Origin: Micromonospora echinospora
Lineage (GTDB): Bacteria > Actinomycetota > Actinomycetes > Mycobacteriales > Micromonosporaceae
Direction of reading: 5' to 3'
Length of the DNA: 64,000 bases
NCBI RefSeq assembly: GCF_014203425.1
Contig: NZ_JACHJC010000001.1
Coordinates: 372,001-436,000, forward strand
Position 1 is the stretch's first letter, and each line of letters begins with the position of its first letter. A model generated the notes under the pieces. It had not been told where the DNA came from and made no database searches. It worked only from the letters and a program-made list of their open reading frames with translations. A program made the translations under genes and the position numbers. Shown here in pieces: positions 34,201 to 43,027 of this stretch.

Positions 34201-37200
34201 ATGAACGCCGTGCTGATCGCCACCCGTAGCCTGCTGACGTCGCTCGATCCGCTGCCGTACCGCGCGCGGATGAACCGGCTCGCTCAATGGGCGCGTACCG
34301 CCCCTGATCGTGTTCAGGTCTGCGGGGATCTGCGCGGGCAGGGTCCCTATGAGCGGCATCTCGCCCTGGTCGCGGCAATGGTGGCCCGGGACGCCGAGGG
34401 CATCGCCGCTGCGGCGCGCGACCGCCAGCCGTCGATACGGGGTGCCGCGCTCACCGCGGCGCTGCGCGCCGGCATGCCGATCGGCTCCATCGCCGACCGG
34501 TCGGCGATGGAGCGACGTCGTGTCTATCGGAGCCTGCGCCGTCGGTATGCGCCAGCTGTCGCCGACTTGCTGATCAGCGAGGTCCGCGCCCAGTTCGGTG
34601 ATGAGGAGGCCGCCGCGCTGCTGCCAGGCTGCGGCGCCGACACGGTACGGGCGTTGCTGCCTGATCTGGAGCACGCGCTGCGCCTGGAGCGGCTGGTCCG
34701 GTGGCACTCAGGCCCGCTCCTGGACCGGGTCCGTGAGCGGCTGGCCGCCGCCCCGCCCGAACTGCGGGAACGGATCTGGGGCGACGCCGCCGCTGCGGTG
34801 CTGCGATGCGACCCGGCGCAGGCGCTCGACCTGCTCGAACGGTACGCGCCCGAGGAGTCGCTGCCCGGCCCAGTCGACGCGTACGGACGACTCGCGGCGC
34901 ACGATCCGGGTCGCGTGGCTCGTCTGCTCACCACGCCCGGCCGCGCGGCCTGGCTGCGGCGGACCGTGCTGCCGCCGGCCCTGCTGCGCCGACTCGCGGT
35001 GCTGCCCACCGACGAGGTGGCGCCGCTGGCCAGGCGGTTGCGCGACCACAGCCGGGCGCTGGCGGCGCTGCTCGACGCTGTCGCGCCAGCCCGGCGTAGG
35101 GAGCTGTACGACCGGGCTGTGGCCGAGGTCGACACGGCAATGCTGGTTCCGGCGGCCGAGATCATGGAGGTGCTGCCGGGCGCGGTCCGGATTCGCGAGG
35201 CGAGGCGGGTGCTGGGCCTGGTGAAAATCCAGGAGCGCGAGGCGGAGGTGCGCATCTGGAGTGCGTACCTGGCCTGGCCGGACGCGTCAGCGGCGCTGGA
35301 GGTCGCGTTGCGCTCGGGTGACGCCGACGAGCGGGCGTCCGGCTACGCACTGTTGGTGCAGGCCGCCCGCCGCTCCCGCGACCCGCAGGCGGTGGCTGAG
35401 GTGGTCGTGCGGCTCGGCCGGCTGCGCAACGAGCAGGACCCGGTACGCGCCGCCGCGCTCACCGCGCTGGCGAAGGTTGCACCGCTGCTCACCGCGGACA
35501 CGGCGGCCGGGCTCACGCAGCTGACCACCGACGCGGTCGACGCCCGCGACGCCTCCGCCGCGACCACGACAGCGCTGAGTTCGCTCGCCGCCGACGTCCT
35601 GCAGCACCACGTGGCCGTGCCGCAGCTGCGGGAATGGGCGCTACTGACGATCGACCTGGTGAGCACCGGCGCCGCCGTGCCGGTACTGCGCCGCTTCGAC
35701 ACGGTGCTGCGCCAGGGGCAGGAGACACTGGTCTTCGAGCGGCTACGCGGCTGGGTCGAGGCGGGAATCACCCGCGGCCGGTACGGCCCGCTCTTCGCGC
35801 TCACCCACGCGCTCGGCAAGCGGGCCTGGCGGCTGCCACAGCTGCAGGACCTGCTGCGCCGGGCGATCGACCCGCACACGCTGACCTCGGTGGCCCGCAC
35901 GGCGATCGGGCTGTGGCTGGATGACCCGCGTACCCGTTCGGAACGGGTCGCCGAGGTACTCACGGTTGATTCGACGGCGGTGACGATCCACGAGGTGTGG
36001 ACGACGATCTGCACCTCCCGCACAGACCTGCTCGACCGCGTGCTGAAACGCCGGCCGCGCGGCCGGTTCGTGGAACCGGGGGCGCGATGGGTGCCCGCCT
36101 GGGCGTTTCACGCCGAGCGGTGGCTGCCCCGCCAACAGGCCCGCTTCGTAGACCAGCTGGAGCTACTCGTCGCCAACACCGAACAGGGAGTGTGGCAGCG
36201 CGCGGCGGCGATCAGAGCCGCTGCCGGCGTTCCCGGTGTGGGCCGTGAACTGGTGCTGCGCCACCTCGACGCCCCCGAAGTGGCGATCGCCGAGGCGGCA
36301 CTGGGCGCGCTGGTCTGGACCGACCGACCGGACGAGGCACTGCCAGTGCTGCTCCGGTACGCCGACGGCGACCGGGCGCGGGTCGCGCTGTACGCGGCCG
36401 GCCGGGCCGCACGGCACGTCGCACCGTCCCGACTGGCCCATGTGCTCACCGAGGTGCTGACCGGCCCGGCGAAGATCACGAGCCGGAAGGAGGCGGCCCG
36501 GCTGCTGGCACGCTACGGACCGCCGCACGTGATGGCGACGCTGCTCGACGCGTACCACCACCCGGACGCGCACCGCGACGTGCGCGCGGCAATCGTCTCC
36601 GCCGCTCGGCAGCGGCTGCAGACCGAGGCGAGCTGGACCATCCTGCGCACCGCAGTCGACGGCAGCCGGGAGGAACGACGCGCGGTCCTGGACGCTGAGG
36701 CGTACACGATCCCGCAACGGCACCGTCCGCGCTACGGCACGCTCATCATCGAAGCCTGCCAGGCCACCGACCGGGAGGTCCGGCGCACCGCCTTCCGCCA
36801 GCTCGGGGACTGGTCGCCGTGGCTGGCCGGACACACCGGACTGGCCATTGACCGACTCACCGACCTCGACGAGACGATGGTGTCCACCGAGGTCGCCCAC
36901 CTCCTTAAGGCTGGCGGCGACGCCATCCTCGGCACCGCGCTGACCCGGTTGGTGGACCGCGACGCCAATGACGACCATCCGGGCGACCTGGCCAGGGATC
37001 GCCCGGCCCGACGCCGCATCGAACTCCTCGCACGCGGCGCGGTCGTCCGATCCGGGCACCAGGCGACCAGTGCCGACCGGACCACACTGATCGAATCAGC
37101 ACGGTGGCTCGCCAGCCGGCCCGCCTTCGCCAGCACGGCCGCAGGGTTGCTGGTCGACCTCGGTCGACTCGACAATCTGGACGAGATCGCCGGGCTGTGC

Positions 37201-37473
37201 GAAGGCCGGCCCGTCCTCGCTGCCCGCACCGCCGAACGCGTCGGCGCCCGCCTACGAAGCCTCCGCGAGTGGCCCGACCCGGCGGCCCTCACCGACACCA
37301 TCGCGCGGCTGGCGGGACGCGGCGACCTCGCCGGCGGGCTGTTCGCGGTAGCACTGGTCCAGCACGGAGCCAGCTTCGGGTGGAAAACACCATGGCTAGA
37401 CCAACTGATCCGGCTACGCCAACACCTGAACGCCGACGTGCGCGCGGAGGCGTACAACATCGACATGAGCTAA
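34201..37473 (+). CDS. Large helical-repeat (HEAT-like) protein
   Basis: A 1090-residue protein almost entirely of paired helices with Ala/Leu/Arg-rich repeats, such as ALVWTDRPDEALPVLLRYAD, GRAARHVAPSRLAHVLTEVL and AARLLARYGPPHVMATLLDA. This fits HEAT/ARM solenoids, which act as protein-binding scaffolds. There is no signal peptide, membrane segment or catalytic motif. The ATG at 34201 is chosen as the first with sensible residues; there is no good ribosome-binding site. It fills nearly half of the att-flanked element 1. Large HEAT proteins occur among actinobacterial accessory genes, some in defence loci; a function is not known here. Confidence 0.8.
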   Translation: MNAVLIATRSLLTSLDPLPYRARMNRLAQWARTAPDRVQVCGDLRGQGPYERHLALVAAMVARDAEGIAAAARDRQPSIRGAALTAALRAGMPIGSIADRSAMERRRVYRSLRRRYAPAVADLLISEVRAQFGDEEAAALLPGCGADTVRALLPDLEHALRLERLVRWHSGPLLDRVRERLAAAPPELRERIWGDAAAAVLRCDPAQALDLLERYAPEESLPGPVDAYGRLAAHDPGRVARLLTTPGRAAWLRRTVLPPALLRRLAVLPTDEVAPLARRLRDHSRALAALLDAVAPARRRELYDRAVAEVDTAMLVPAAEIMEVLPGAVRIREARRVLGLVKIQEREAEVRIWSAYLAWPDASAALEVALRSGDADERASGYALLVQAARRSRDPQAVAEVVVRLGRLRNEQDPVRAAALTALAKVAPLLTADTAAGLTQLTTDAVDARDASAATTTALSSLAADVLQHHVAVPQLREWALLTIDLVSTGAAVPVLRRFDTVLRQGQETLVFERLRGWVEAGITRGRYGPLFALTHALGKRAWRLPQLQDLLRRAIDPHTLTSVARTAIGLWLDDPRTRSERVAEVLTVDSTAVTIHEVWTTICTSRTDLLDRVLKRRPRGRFVEPGARWVPAWAFHAERWLPRQQARFVDQLELLVANTEQGVWQRAAAIRAAAGVPGVGRELVLRHLDAPEVAIAEAALGALVWTDRPDEALPVLLRYADGDRARVALYAAGRAARHVAPSRLAHVLTEVLTGPAKITSRKEAARLLARYGPPHVMATLLDAYHHPDAHRDVRAAIVSAARQRLQTEASWTILRTAVDGSREERRAVLDAEAYTIPQRHRPRYGTLIIEACQATDREVRRTAFRQLGDWSPWLAGHTGLAIDRLTDLDETMVSTEVAHLLKAGGDAILGTALTRLVDRDANDDHPGDLARDRPARRRIELLARGAVVRSGHQATSADRTTLIESARWLASRPAFASTAAGLLVDLGRLDNLDEIAGLCEGRPVLAARTAERVGARLRSLREWPDPAALTDTIARLAGRGDLAGGLFAVALVQHGASFGWKTPWLDQLIRLRQHLNADVRAEAYNIDMS

Positions 37474-37527
37474 CCAGCCCAACCAGCAAGCAATCCTGCA
37501 GTCCTGTGACCGCGAAGGCCGGGGGGC

Positions 37528-38160
37528 TCAGTTGATGGTGCCTTCGATCTTGTCGGTTAGGTCGAGGATGTCAGGGACGCCGTCCAACACGGTGACCTCG
37601 ACCAAGGCGCCATCGCGGCCATACCGGCGGCGGTACTCGGCGTAGGGGTAGTCGGCGATCGGCAGCCAGGATCGATGCCCCCGCACGGGGTGGTTCTTCT
37701 GCGTCACGGCCCCGGAGTTGAACCGGCAGAGTTCGATTCGTGGGCCATGTCGCTCGACGAGGGCGCGGGTGTCGACGTGCAGGACCACCTGGTCCTTGGT
37801 GCGGTACTCCCTCGCTTGACGCAGCCGGTCCAGTCGCTCAGCACTGGCCCAGAAGAAGACCCGGGAGTTGATGGCAGCGAGGTACTCGGTCAGCGAGGAG
37901 TGTGGATCAATCTTCTCCGCGACGAATTTCATCGGTTTCTGATCGCGGATCACGGCCGGCGGCAGGCCGGGCGCGCGCAGAACGGTGGACTGCTTGCGAG
38001 GGGCGCTCAGCAGTCGGTCACGCTCGGCGGCGTCGAGGGCGAACAAATCGATCAGTTGCCACGTGGACACAAGGCCGTGTCGTTGCACCGATGGCCACGC
38101 TGTCGCCGGCATCGTGTGGAAGACCCGCGGATGGCGCGCGATCAGTTCCTCGGCGTCCAT
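37528..38160 (-). CDS. DUF7002-like protein (ADP-ribosyltransferase-type fold suspected)
   Basis: A 210-residue protein. FHTMPATAWPSVQRHGLVST resembles the NAD-binding start of DarT/ART-like proteins (H...xxIxxxGL). INSRVFFWASAERLDRL, VVLHVDTRALVERHG and CRFNSGAVTQKN then follow a beta-rich order typical of DUF7002. ATG 38160 is used. Proteins of this type may modify nucleic acid or protein, or may be inactive members of the fold. It converges on the HEAT-like gene 54 bases away. The specific activity is unproven. Confidence 0.72.
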   Translation of the reverse strand: MDAEELIARHPRVFHTMPATAWPSVQRHGLVSTWQLIDLFALDAAERDRLLSAPRKQSTVLRAPGLPPAVIRDQKPMKFVAEKIDPHSSLTEYLAAINSRVFFWASAERLDRLRQAREYRTKDQVVLHVDTRALVERHGPRIELCRFNSGAVTQKNHPVRGHRSWLPIADYPYAEYRRRYGRDGALVEVTVLDGVPDILDLTDKIEGTIN

Positions 38161-38385
38161 GCGGTCATCATGCCGGACATCCGCGACTACGGGCCACCAG
38201 AGATCCGGCCGACGTCCTTCCATCACCTGTTCGACGCGTGGCCTGCAGCGCTGGCGCTCCTCGCCGCTACGCCCACGCCTGCCAAGACAACCGCCACCCT
38301 GCGTAGTGGCCGAATCGCGGACGGGGATGCTGTAGGTCTCGCAGTGTGATTCCCCGGCGAGTTGCCCTTCGGCAAGGATTCGCCG

Positions 38386-38532
38386 GTGGCGATCGACATC
38401 ACCGGCCAGTACTGGCACGGCGAGACCCGGGCGGACCTGGCCGAGTATTTGCGCGAGTTCCGAGCCGGCGGCTACGCCGGCGAAGAAGTCACCGAATCGG
38501 TCTGCGCCAGCTCCCACTCCAGCGCGCGCTGA
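38386..38532 (+). pseudogene. Degenerate fragment of a mobile-element protein
   Basis: A 48-codon frame from GTG 38386 reading VAIDITGQYWHGETRADLAE then YLREFRAGGYAGEEVTESVC, which looks like the first half of a small actinobacterial mobile-element protein whose second half normally has a CxxC...CxxC zinc site. After the stop, the same strand reads on in-frame past a second stop as FRCIDVTGALVLAADRH, suggesting point mutations in a once longer gene. It lies in a 690-base stretch between the DUF7002-like gene and the next small gene. Confidence 0.35.
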
Positions 38533-38853
38533 CCCGCGTAGTTCCGCTGCATCGACGTCACCGGCGCCCTGGTCCTGGCCGCCGACCGGCACAGCAGCAG
38601 ACGGAACAAGAGGCCGCTAACAACCAGCCTGCTGCGCGCCGCCGAACAACAACCGACCTCGCCCGGCGGAGCCGGTTTGGCTCGGTTGCTGCAGGTTTGA
38701 CTACTGGCGGTCGTCAGTCGGGCAATAATCTGTTTCGGCAGAGTATGAACACGCTGACAGAGGAGGCTCTGACCAGCAACTTTGCCGGGCAGACGGCAGA
38801 AACCGTCGTACCCCTGTGCGATCGTAGAGATGTTGGAGGAGGGAGGTAGCGAC

Positions 38854-39051
38854 GTGACGGCCATCGAGCACCGCGTACGCCACCCTGAGACGCCGGAACC
38901 CAACTCTTGCCGCTGGTGCGGCATCCCCGAACGTGAGCACGGGCAGCGTTGGACACCGTCAAAGAGATGGCACCGATGGGAAGCTCCGACACTTGCGCAG
39001 CGGCGGGCCCGGATGCTGAGTCGCCGTGCCTCACGTATCCAGAGTGGCTAG
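38854..39051 (+). CDS. Small CxxC/His protein of phage or AICE type
   Basis: A 65-residue protein with HRVRHPETPEPNSCRWCGIP then EREHGQRW, a CxxC plus His set that may bind zinc, and a basic C-terminus (QRRARMLSRRASRIQSG). A GTG at 38854 follows GGAGGAGGGAGG. Proteins of this kind are frequent in actinophages and integrative elements; none has a known function to my knowledge. Its last 21 bases overlap the end of the convergent OLD-family gene. Confidence 0.68.
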   Translation: MTAIEHRVRHPETPEPNSCRWCGIPEREHGQRWTPSKRWHRWEAPTLAQRRARMLSRRASRIQSG

Positions 39052-40884
39052 CTTCTCCAGTTGAAGGAACGCATCGCACAGCTCTGCGGGAACTTCGGCA
39101 GCGGCCTTGAGGCTCCGCGCCATCTCATACATCATCTCCGCTTTGGAGGATGGCCCGCTGTCACTTCCCTCCCGGAACAGCTTCAGCAAGGCGGAGCTGA
39201 ACTTGCCGGATCGCAGCGCGTCCACGTCCTTGGCTTCCCAGCTCCGGGTGTCGTTGCGAGGCCACACCAAGTTCGCCACCGCGCACCACTGCTCGTTTGT
39301 GAAAACGAACTCCAGTTCCTTGTCCGGGGTGCCAATGAAGCGAGTCTGACCCAGGATATCGATGCCCTCTTTCGCCAGATTTGCGTCGCTGAACATCTTG
39401 TTCGTCTTTCGGCTGTCAGCGTCGACGATGAGCATTACCTGCCGCTGTGAGCGGGCGAGGTATCCGATGAACTTCAGAGCGCCTTCGTTGTTGTGGCAGC
39501 CGACTATCACGACTCCCGCCGCATGTACCGGCCGCCCAGTGCACAGACGGAAGAAGAGCGGGAAGGATTGCTGCTCGGTAGCACCTTCAACGCCGACGAA
39601 GCACCGTTCATGCAGCAGGACGGTGTTGCGGAGTCCCAGGGCCGTGGCGATGTCCGAGAGGAACTGGCCGTTCGCGTTGTCGTCGAGGTCGGACAGCAGC
39701 AGACTCGCCCGGGTGCGTTCCCCGTCGAGTCGTAGGTGAACGATGTCTTCGATGGCAGCTCCGTCGATAAGGTTCATCGAGTGGGTTGCGATGACCATCG
39801 ACACCCCGGGGATCGCGCACTGTTCTCGGATCAGCGCCATCACCCGACGTTGTTGGATGTAGTCGAGATGTGTGTCGGGCTCGTCGTAGGCGAGCACGAT
39901 CTGCTGCTCGTCTGAGGCAGCGTGGCTGCCGGCGTCCCTCTGCAGTAGTTCGCTTGTCCACTCCCAGATAGCGAGACTGATGCGACGGGAACGGCCAGCT
40001 CCGACGGCGCTAAGGCTGACGGTCTCACCATCAGTGCGGGCCAGCAAGATTCTGGTGGATCGGAGGCCGGAGGTGAAGGACACGTCCGGCTGGACCTCCA
40101 CCGACACCAGGTCCGGGCATCGCTGCTTGATGTGGTCAACTAGCCCTTGGGCGTCCTCGCGTACTCGCCGGCCGAGCTCGTCTTCGAGACTGTGGACCTG
40201 CTGCTTGAGATCCTCGTCCTCGAGATGAGACCTGTAACGGCTGTTCAAGGCAACCCGGACTGCGGCCTCCGCCGATTCGGCGTCACCGAAACGCAGGAAC
40301 TTCGGCAGAGCCGCCGTTATCTCTTTGCGCGCCGGGATCCACGCTCGGGTGAATGGCTGGGTCCGAGCGAACTGCTCGAGTGCCGCAACCCAGCTGCTCT
40401 TGGCTCTCGCGTCGGACGTGACCGTGACCCCGAGGGCGGCCGCTGTGGCTCGCAAGTCGGACAGAGGCTTCGCGTCGAGGTCCCGGAGGTTCTCGTCCAG
40501 TGGCGCGTCTACCAGCAGCTCCAAGCGCGGCCCTAGTTCATGACTGCTGAGGCGACGCATCAGGATGGTGCCGGGCAGGGTTAGATCTCCCTGCTCCTGG
40601 TCCGAAAGGCGAAACTCGCCCTCGACCCACGTGGCTTCGACCCGTCGCACGGATTCCGGGGCATCGCTGGAGGGCGCGGCTTCGCCATCTCCGATCCGGG
40701 TCACCTCGAAAGTTCGGTCCTCTTCGGCCAGAGAAGAGGCGCCCAGCAGGAAGGCGAGCGCGTCGATGGTGGCCGACTTCCCGCTGTCGTTGTGCCCTGT
40801 CAGGAGTGTTGGGCGCCGGATCGGGATCGGGCCGACGTCCTGCAGACTGCGAAAGCCGTGGACCGAAATCGACACGAGTTGCAT
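39031..40884 (-). CDS. OLD-family ATPase with Toprim nuclease domain
   Basis: A 617-residue protein. Walker A TGHNDSGKSATIDAL is near residue 32, followed by a long insert with coiled-coil (LKQQVHSLEDELGRRVREDA), Walker B QQIVLAYDEPDTHLDYIQQR, VSMVIATHSMNL (H-loop), and a C-terminal Toprim domain, RCFVGVEGATEQQSFPLFFR and QVMLIVDADSRK (E and DxD). OLD-family nucleases include phage P2 Old and GajA of Gabija and cut DNA, many in anti-phage defence. No UvrD-like helicase partner (GajB) is next to it. The ATG at 40884 follows GGAAGGA. It may be a stand-alone defence gene. Confidence 0.88.
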   Translation of the reverse strand: MQLVSISVHGFRSLQDVGPIPIRRPTLLTGHNDSGKSATIDALAFLLGASSLAEEDRTFEVTRIGDGEAAPSSDAPESVRRVEATWVEGEFRLSDQEQGDLTLPGTILMRRLSSHELGPRLELLVDAPLDENLRDLDAKPLSDLRATAAALGVTVTSDARAKSSWVAALEQFARTQPFTRAWIPARKEITAALPKFLRFGDAESAEAAVRVALNSRYRSHLEDEDLKQQVHSLEDELGRRVREDAQGLVDHIKQRCPDLVSVEVQPDVSFTSGLRSTRILLARTDGETVSLSAVGAGRSRRISLAIWEWTSELLQRDAGSHAASDEQQIVLAYDEPDTHLDYIQQRRVMALIREQCAIPGVSMVIATHSMNLIDGAAIEDIVHLRLDGERTRASLLLSDLDDNANGQFLSDIATALGLRNTVLLHERCFVGVEGATEQQSFPLFFRLCTGRPVHAAGVVIVGCHNNEGALKFIGYLARSQRQVMLIVDADSRKTNKMFSDANLAKEGIDILGQTRFIGTPDKELEFVFTNEQWCAVANLVWPRNDTRSWEAKDVDALRSGKFSSALLKLFREGSDSGPSSKAEMMYEMARSLKAAAEVPAELCDAFLQLEKLATLDT

Positions 40885-41795
40885 GGAGATCCTTCCCGTC
40901 ACCGACCTGTCCAGGCCGCACAGGCGCAACGTCCGCCTCGCGCGGACAGGCATCGGTGCATCCCGCGGCAGACAGGTTACTACTCGCCCACGACATGCCG
41001 CCTCACCTCCTCGGGGAGCGGCAACTACTTGCCTTCCCTGTATGGTCAGAACAAGCGGTGAAGCCGAAGGCCACGCCCAAGCATCCCGTCAATCGGAGTG
41101 CTGGTCACGTCGCCACACAGGGCGCCGACTCGAGGATCGCTGGCGGCGGTGCCGGTCTTGGTCGCGCCAGCTCGCACGGTCGCGGGCGACCCCCCCCGCC
41201 GGCCTCGAGCGACCTTCGAACCGGTCGAAGCGTTTGCTGCCGGGGCGGCGATGCTTGCGAGCGTTATGGGTAGCGGCCCATAGGACGCAGGCCCCTGGCT
41301 GGATACGAGCCAGCCTGCTTGACGCGACACTTCCAGCGCTCGATCGAGTATCCGCACATCGGCCATGACAGTGCACTGCCATCCGCGCCGAACGCGGCGA
41401 GATGCCCCGTCACCAGGCGAGCTAGCGTTGCCCGCCGCGCAGGGCCGGCCGCACGTGCGGCAATCAGATGCGTGGACCTCCCGGCCGTCACCGCCGATGC
41501 TCGCCCCGGGTCGACGTCCCGACCCCCGCTCGTCACCTACGCCAGCCCAGGTCAACGGCGACCGACCGTCCGGGCGCCCACCTCGGCCCAAGAGATCCAC
41601 CACCCCGGCCACAGTGGACAGCGGCCGCACCCTGACGCACCGGCATCCCGACCATGATCCAGACTAGGCGACACGCAAACGCCCTGGTCAGCACCAACCG
41701 GCACAGACCACCGCCGGAACAGCACACCGACAACGGAGCACCATCGGAGCACCAGATTCCAAATCCTGGGAAGACTGGTCCCAGTTTGCAGAAGC
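40885..41795. other. Gene-poor right end of element 1
   Basis: A 911-base stretch with no convincing gene. Frames on both strands are Arg/Ser/Pro-rich and short. An integrase would be expected at this end of an element inserted in tRNA-Arg, but none is visible. Near its right end is a tandem GGAGCACC repeat (41735-41754), also found to the left of att copy 1 (33844-33864). Confidence 0.4.
41735..41754. repeat. Tandem GGAGCACC repeat near att copy 2
   Basis: Two direct copies of CGGAGCACCA about 11 bases apart lie roughly 90 bases left of att copy 2. The same arrangement is found at 33844-33864, left of att copy 1. Tandem short repeats near att sites are commonly arm-type integrase-binding sites; that is the inferred role here. 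Confidence 0.5.
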
Positions 41796-41839
41796 GATCA
41801 AGGCCGTGACTGGCGTTTCCGCTGGTCACGGCCTTGATC
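41796..41839. terminator. Perfect hairpin next to att copy 2
   Basis: GATCAAGGCCGTGAC (41796-41810) and GTCACGGCCTTGATC (41825-41839) form a perfect 15-bp stem with a 14-base loop, directly left of the second tRNA-Arg fragment. On the minus strand it lies just after the tRNA 3' end, where a terminator belongs. Confidence 0.65.
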
Positions 41840-41843
41840 GTTT

Positions 41844-41886
41844 GTGCGCCCGAAGGGACTCGAACCCCTAACCTTCTGATCCGTAG
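41844..41886 (-). repeat. att copy 2: 43-bp tRNA-Arg 3' half
   Basis: The second identical copy of the 43-base tRNA-Arg(ACG) 3' half, forming the junction between element 1 and the AICE. As with copy 1, the sequence to its right is unrelated to tRNA, so it is a junction site. Confidence 0.92.
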
Positions 41887-41970
41887 CTCCGAGCGATGCG
41901 ATCTACTGCGGCTGGCAGCGGTCTCAGCTAGCTCCGGGTGGTCCCTTCCTAGCTGTTGCAGCTCGGTCGG

Positions 41971-41994
41971 TTGCTGTACTTCGCTGCTGTACTG
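41971..41994. repeat. Left-end GCTGTAC tandem repeat (arm-type site candidate)
   Basis: A 24-base stretch TTGCTGTACTTCGCTGCTGT followed by ACTG, containing two GCTGTAC units. It matches bases 59333-59357 near the other end of the AICE at about 22 of 25 positions. Position 85 bases inside the left att core suits an arm-type integrase-binding site. Confidence 0.6.
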
Positions 41995-42055
41995 GACAGC
42001 CACGAGGACGAGACAACCGGTCGCAGCTGAGCTTTCAGCGGCCCAACCCGCGCCG

Positions 42056-43027
42056 CTACACGGCTGGGAGCGGCTGGGGTACAGAAGTCCGGTGCTCAGC
42101 CCAGTGCTCCTGAAGCCATCGGCGGTGGCCGGCAGTGAGAGGTACCGCCAGGCCCTTGCCGTGAAGCGAGGCGTAGTCCGGGAAGGCGAACAGGGCAGGG
42201 GCGACATCAAGCGTCGCCTCCGTGGGATGGACAGCGATATGCCCGAGGTCGAACAGTCGGTGCAGGTCTCGACGCAGGAGGAAGCCTCCTCGGCTGTCAT
42301 GTCTCCCGGTGGTCGCGTAGCTGTAGAGGTGCGCTGCCTCAAGCGCATCCACGGGAGCCTTCCCTGTGAAAGCACAGACGGATCCGAACTGATCCAGCAG
42401 CGCCCGCCGGAATGCGCCTTGCCCTCTACGCGCCCTGACTACAGCTCGCGCATGTCCACCTGCAATCTGCTCGCCGGCGGCGTCGAGGACCCGCAATGAC
42501 ACGTCGAGGCCGGATGCGTGGACTGCGCCTACGAAGTTCCCCCACCTCAACTGACGGAAGCTGTTCTGAGAGTCCGGCAGGTACGCGAGCGGACGTAGCT
42601 GGCCAGCGGAGAGACAGCCAGCCAGGTCGACCCACCCACGATCGTGCTTCGACCGATACGCCGTCACCCTCTTCTGCTCACTGCGCGGCTCGTCGAACTC
42701 GGCCTTGCACTTGTAGCACCTGTAGCGTCGCGGCTGCTTGCGCCGCCTCTTAATGCCGGCCTTGCCGCAGTCAGGGCACCGATGCACCCACTTGTCGACC
42801 TCGGCTGTCTCGATGCTCTCGATGACCGACGCCCCGATCAGCCCGCGCTCTTCCCACAAGACGATGGCATCACCCACCTTGACTCGGGCGTGGTTCGGGA
42901 CCGAGCTGTCCCAGCTGTAGTGCTCGGCGGGCTCGTCGTCGTAGCCGTCGTTGCCGCCATGCTCGCGGTTCTCACCAGCGACGAGCGCGAGCCATGCCAC
43001 GCGGTCGATCTGTTTGGGCGTCGTCAC
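42056..43027 (-). CDS. EVE-like/zinc-ribbon/HNH endonuclease
   Basis: A 323-residue three-part protein. An N-terminal EVE/PUA-like domain has EHYSWDSSVPNHARVKVGDA and VLWEERGLIGASVIE. A zinc ribbon carries CPDCGKAGIKRR and YRCYKCKAEF (four Cys). A C-terminal HNH nuclease has FGSVCAFTGKAPVDALEAAH, LLRRDLHRLFDLGHIAVHP. EVE/PUA domains bind modified bases, and EVE-HNH proteins are proposed modification-dependent (type IV-like) restriction enzymes. It lies just inside the left end of the AICE, a typical place for defence cargo, and is transcribed toward the att site. The ATG at 43027 is used. Confidence 0.88.
   Translation of the reverse strand: MTTPKQIDRVAWLALVAGENREHGGNDGYDDEPAEHYSWDSSVPNHARVKVGDAIVLWEERGLIGASVIESIETAEVDKWVHRCPDCGKAGIKRRRKQPRRYRCYKCKAEFDEPRSEQKRVTAYRSKHDRGWVDLAGCLSAGQLRPLAYLPDSQNSFRQLRWGNFVGAVHASGLDVSLRVLDAAGEQIAGGHARAVVRARRGQGAFRRALLDQFGSVCAFTGKAPVDALEAAHLYSYATTGRHDSRGGFLLRRDLHRLFDLGHIAVHPTEATLDVAPALFAFPDYASLHGKGLAVPLTAGHRRWLQEHWAEHRTSVPQPLPAV

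Larger units (their letters stand above)
33954..41886. mobile_element. Integrase-less att-flanked island (element 1)
   Basis: The 7.9-kb interval between att copies 1 and 2. It holds a large helical-repeat protein, a DUF7002-like protein, a degenerate fragment, a small zinc-type protein and an OLD-family ATPase/nuclease, but no integrase or transfer gene that I can see. Either it is a decayed element or it moves passively using the integrase of the neighbouring AICE. The interval is defined by the identical 43-bp repeats; its mobility is inference. Confidence 0.65.

Noticed and set aside
41046..41630. A 194-codon minus-strand frame in the gene-poor end of element 1, the place an integrase was expected.
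   Set aside because: Gly/Arg/Ser/Ala-rich with no integrase motif and no credible ribosome-binding site.
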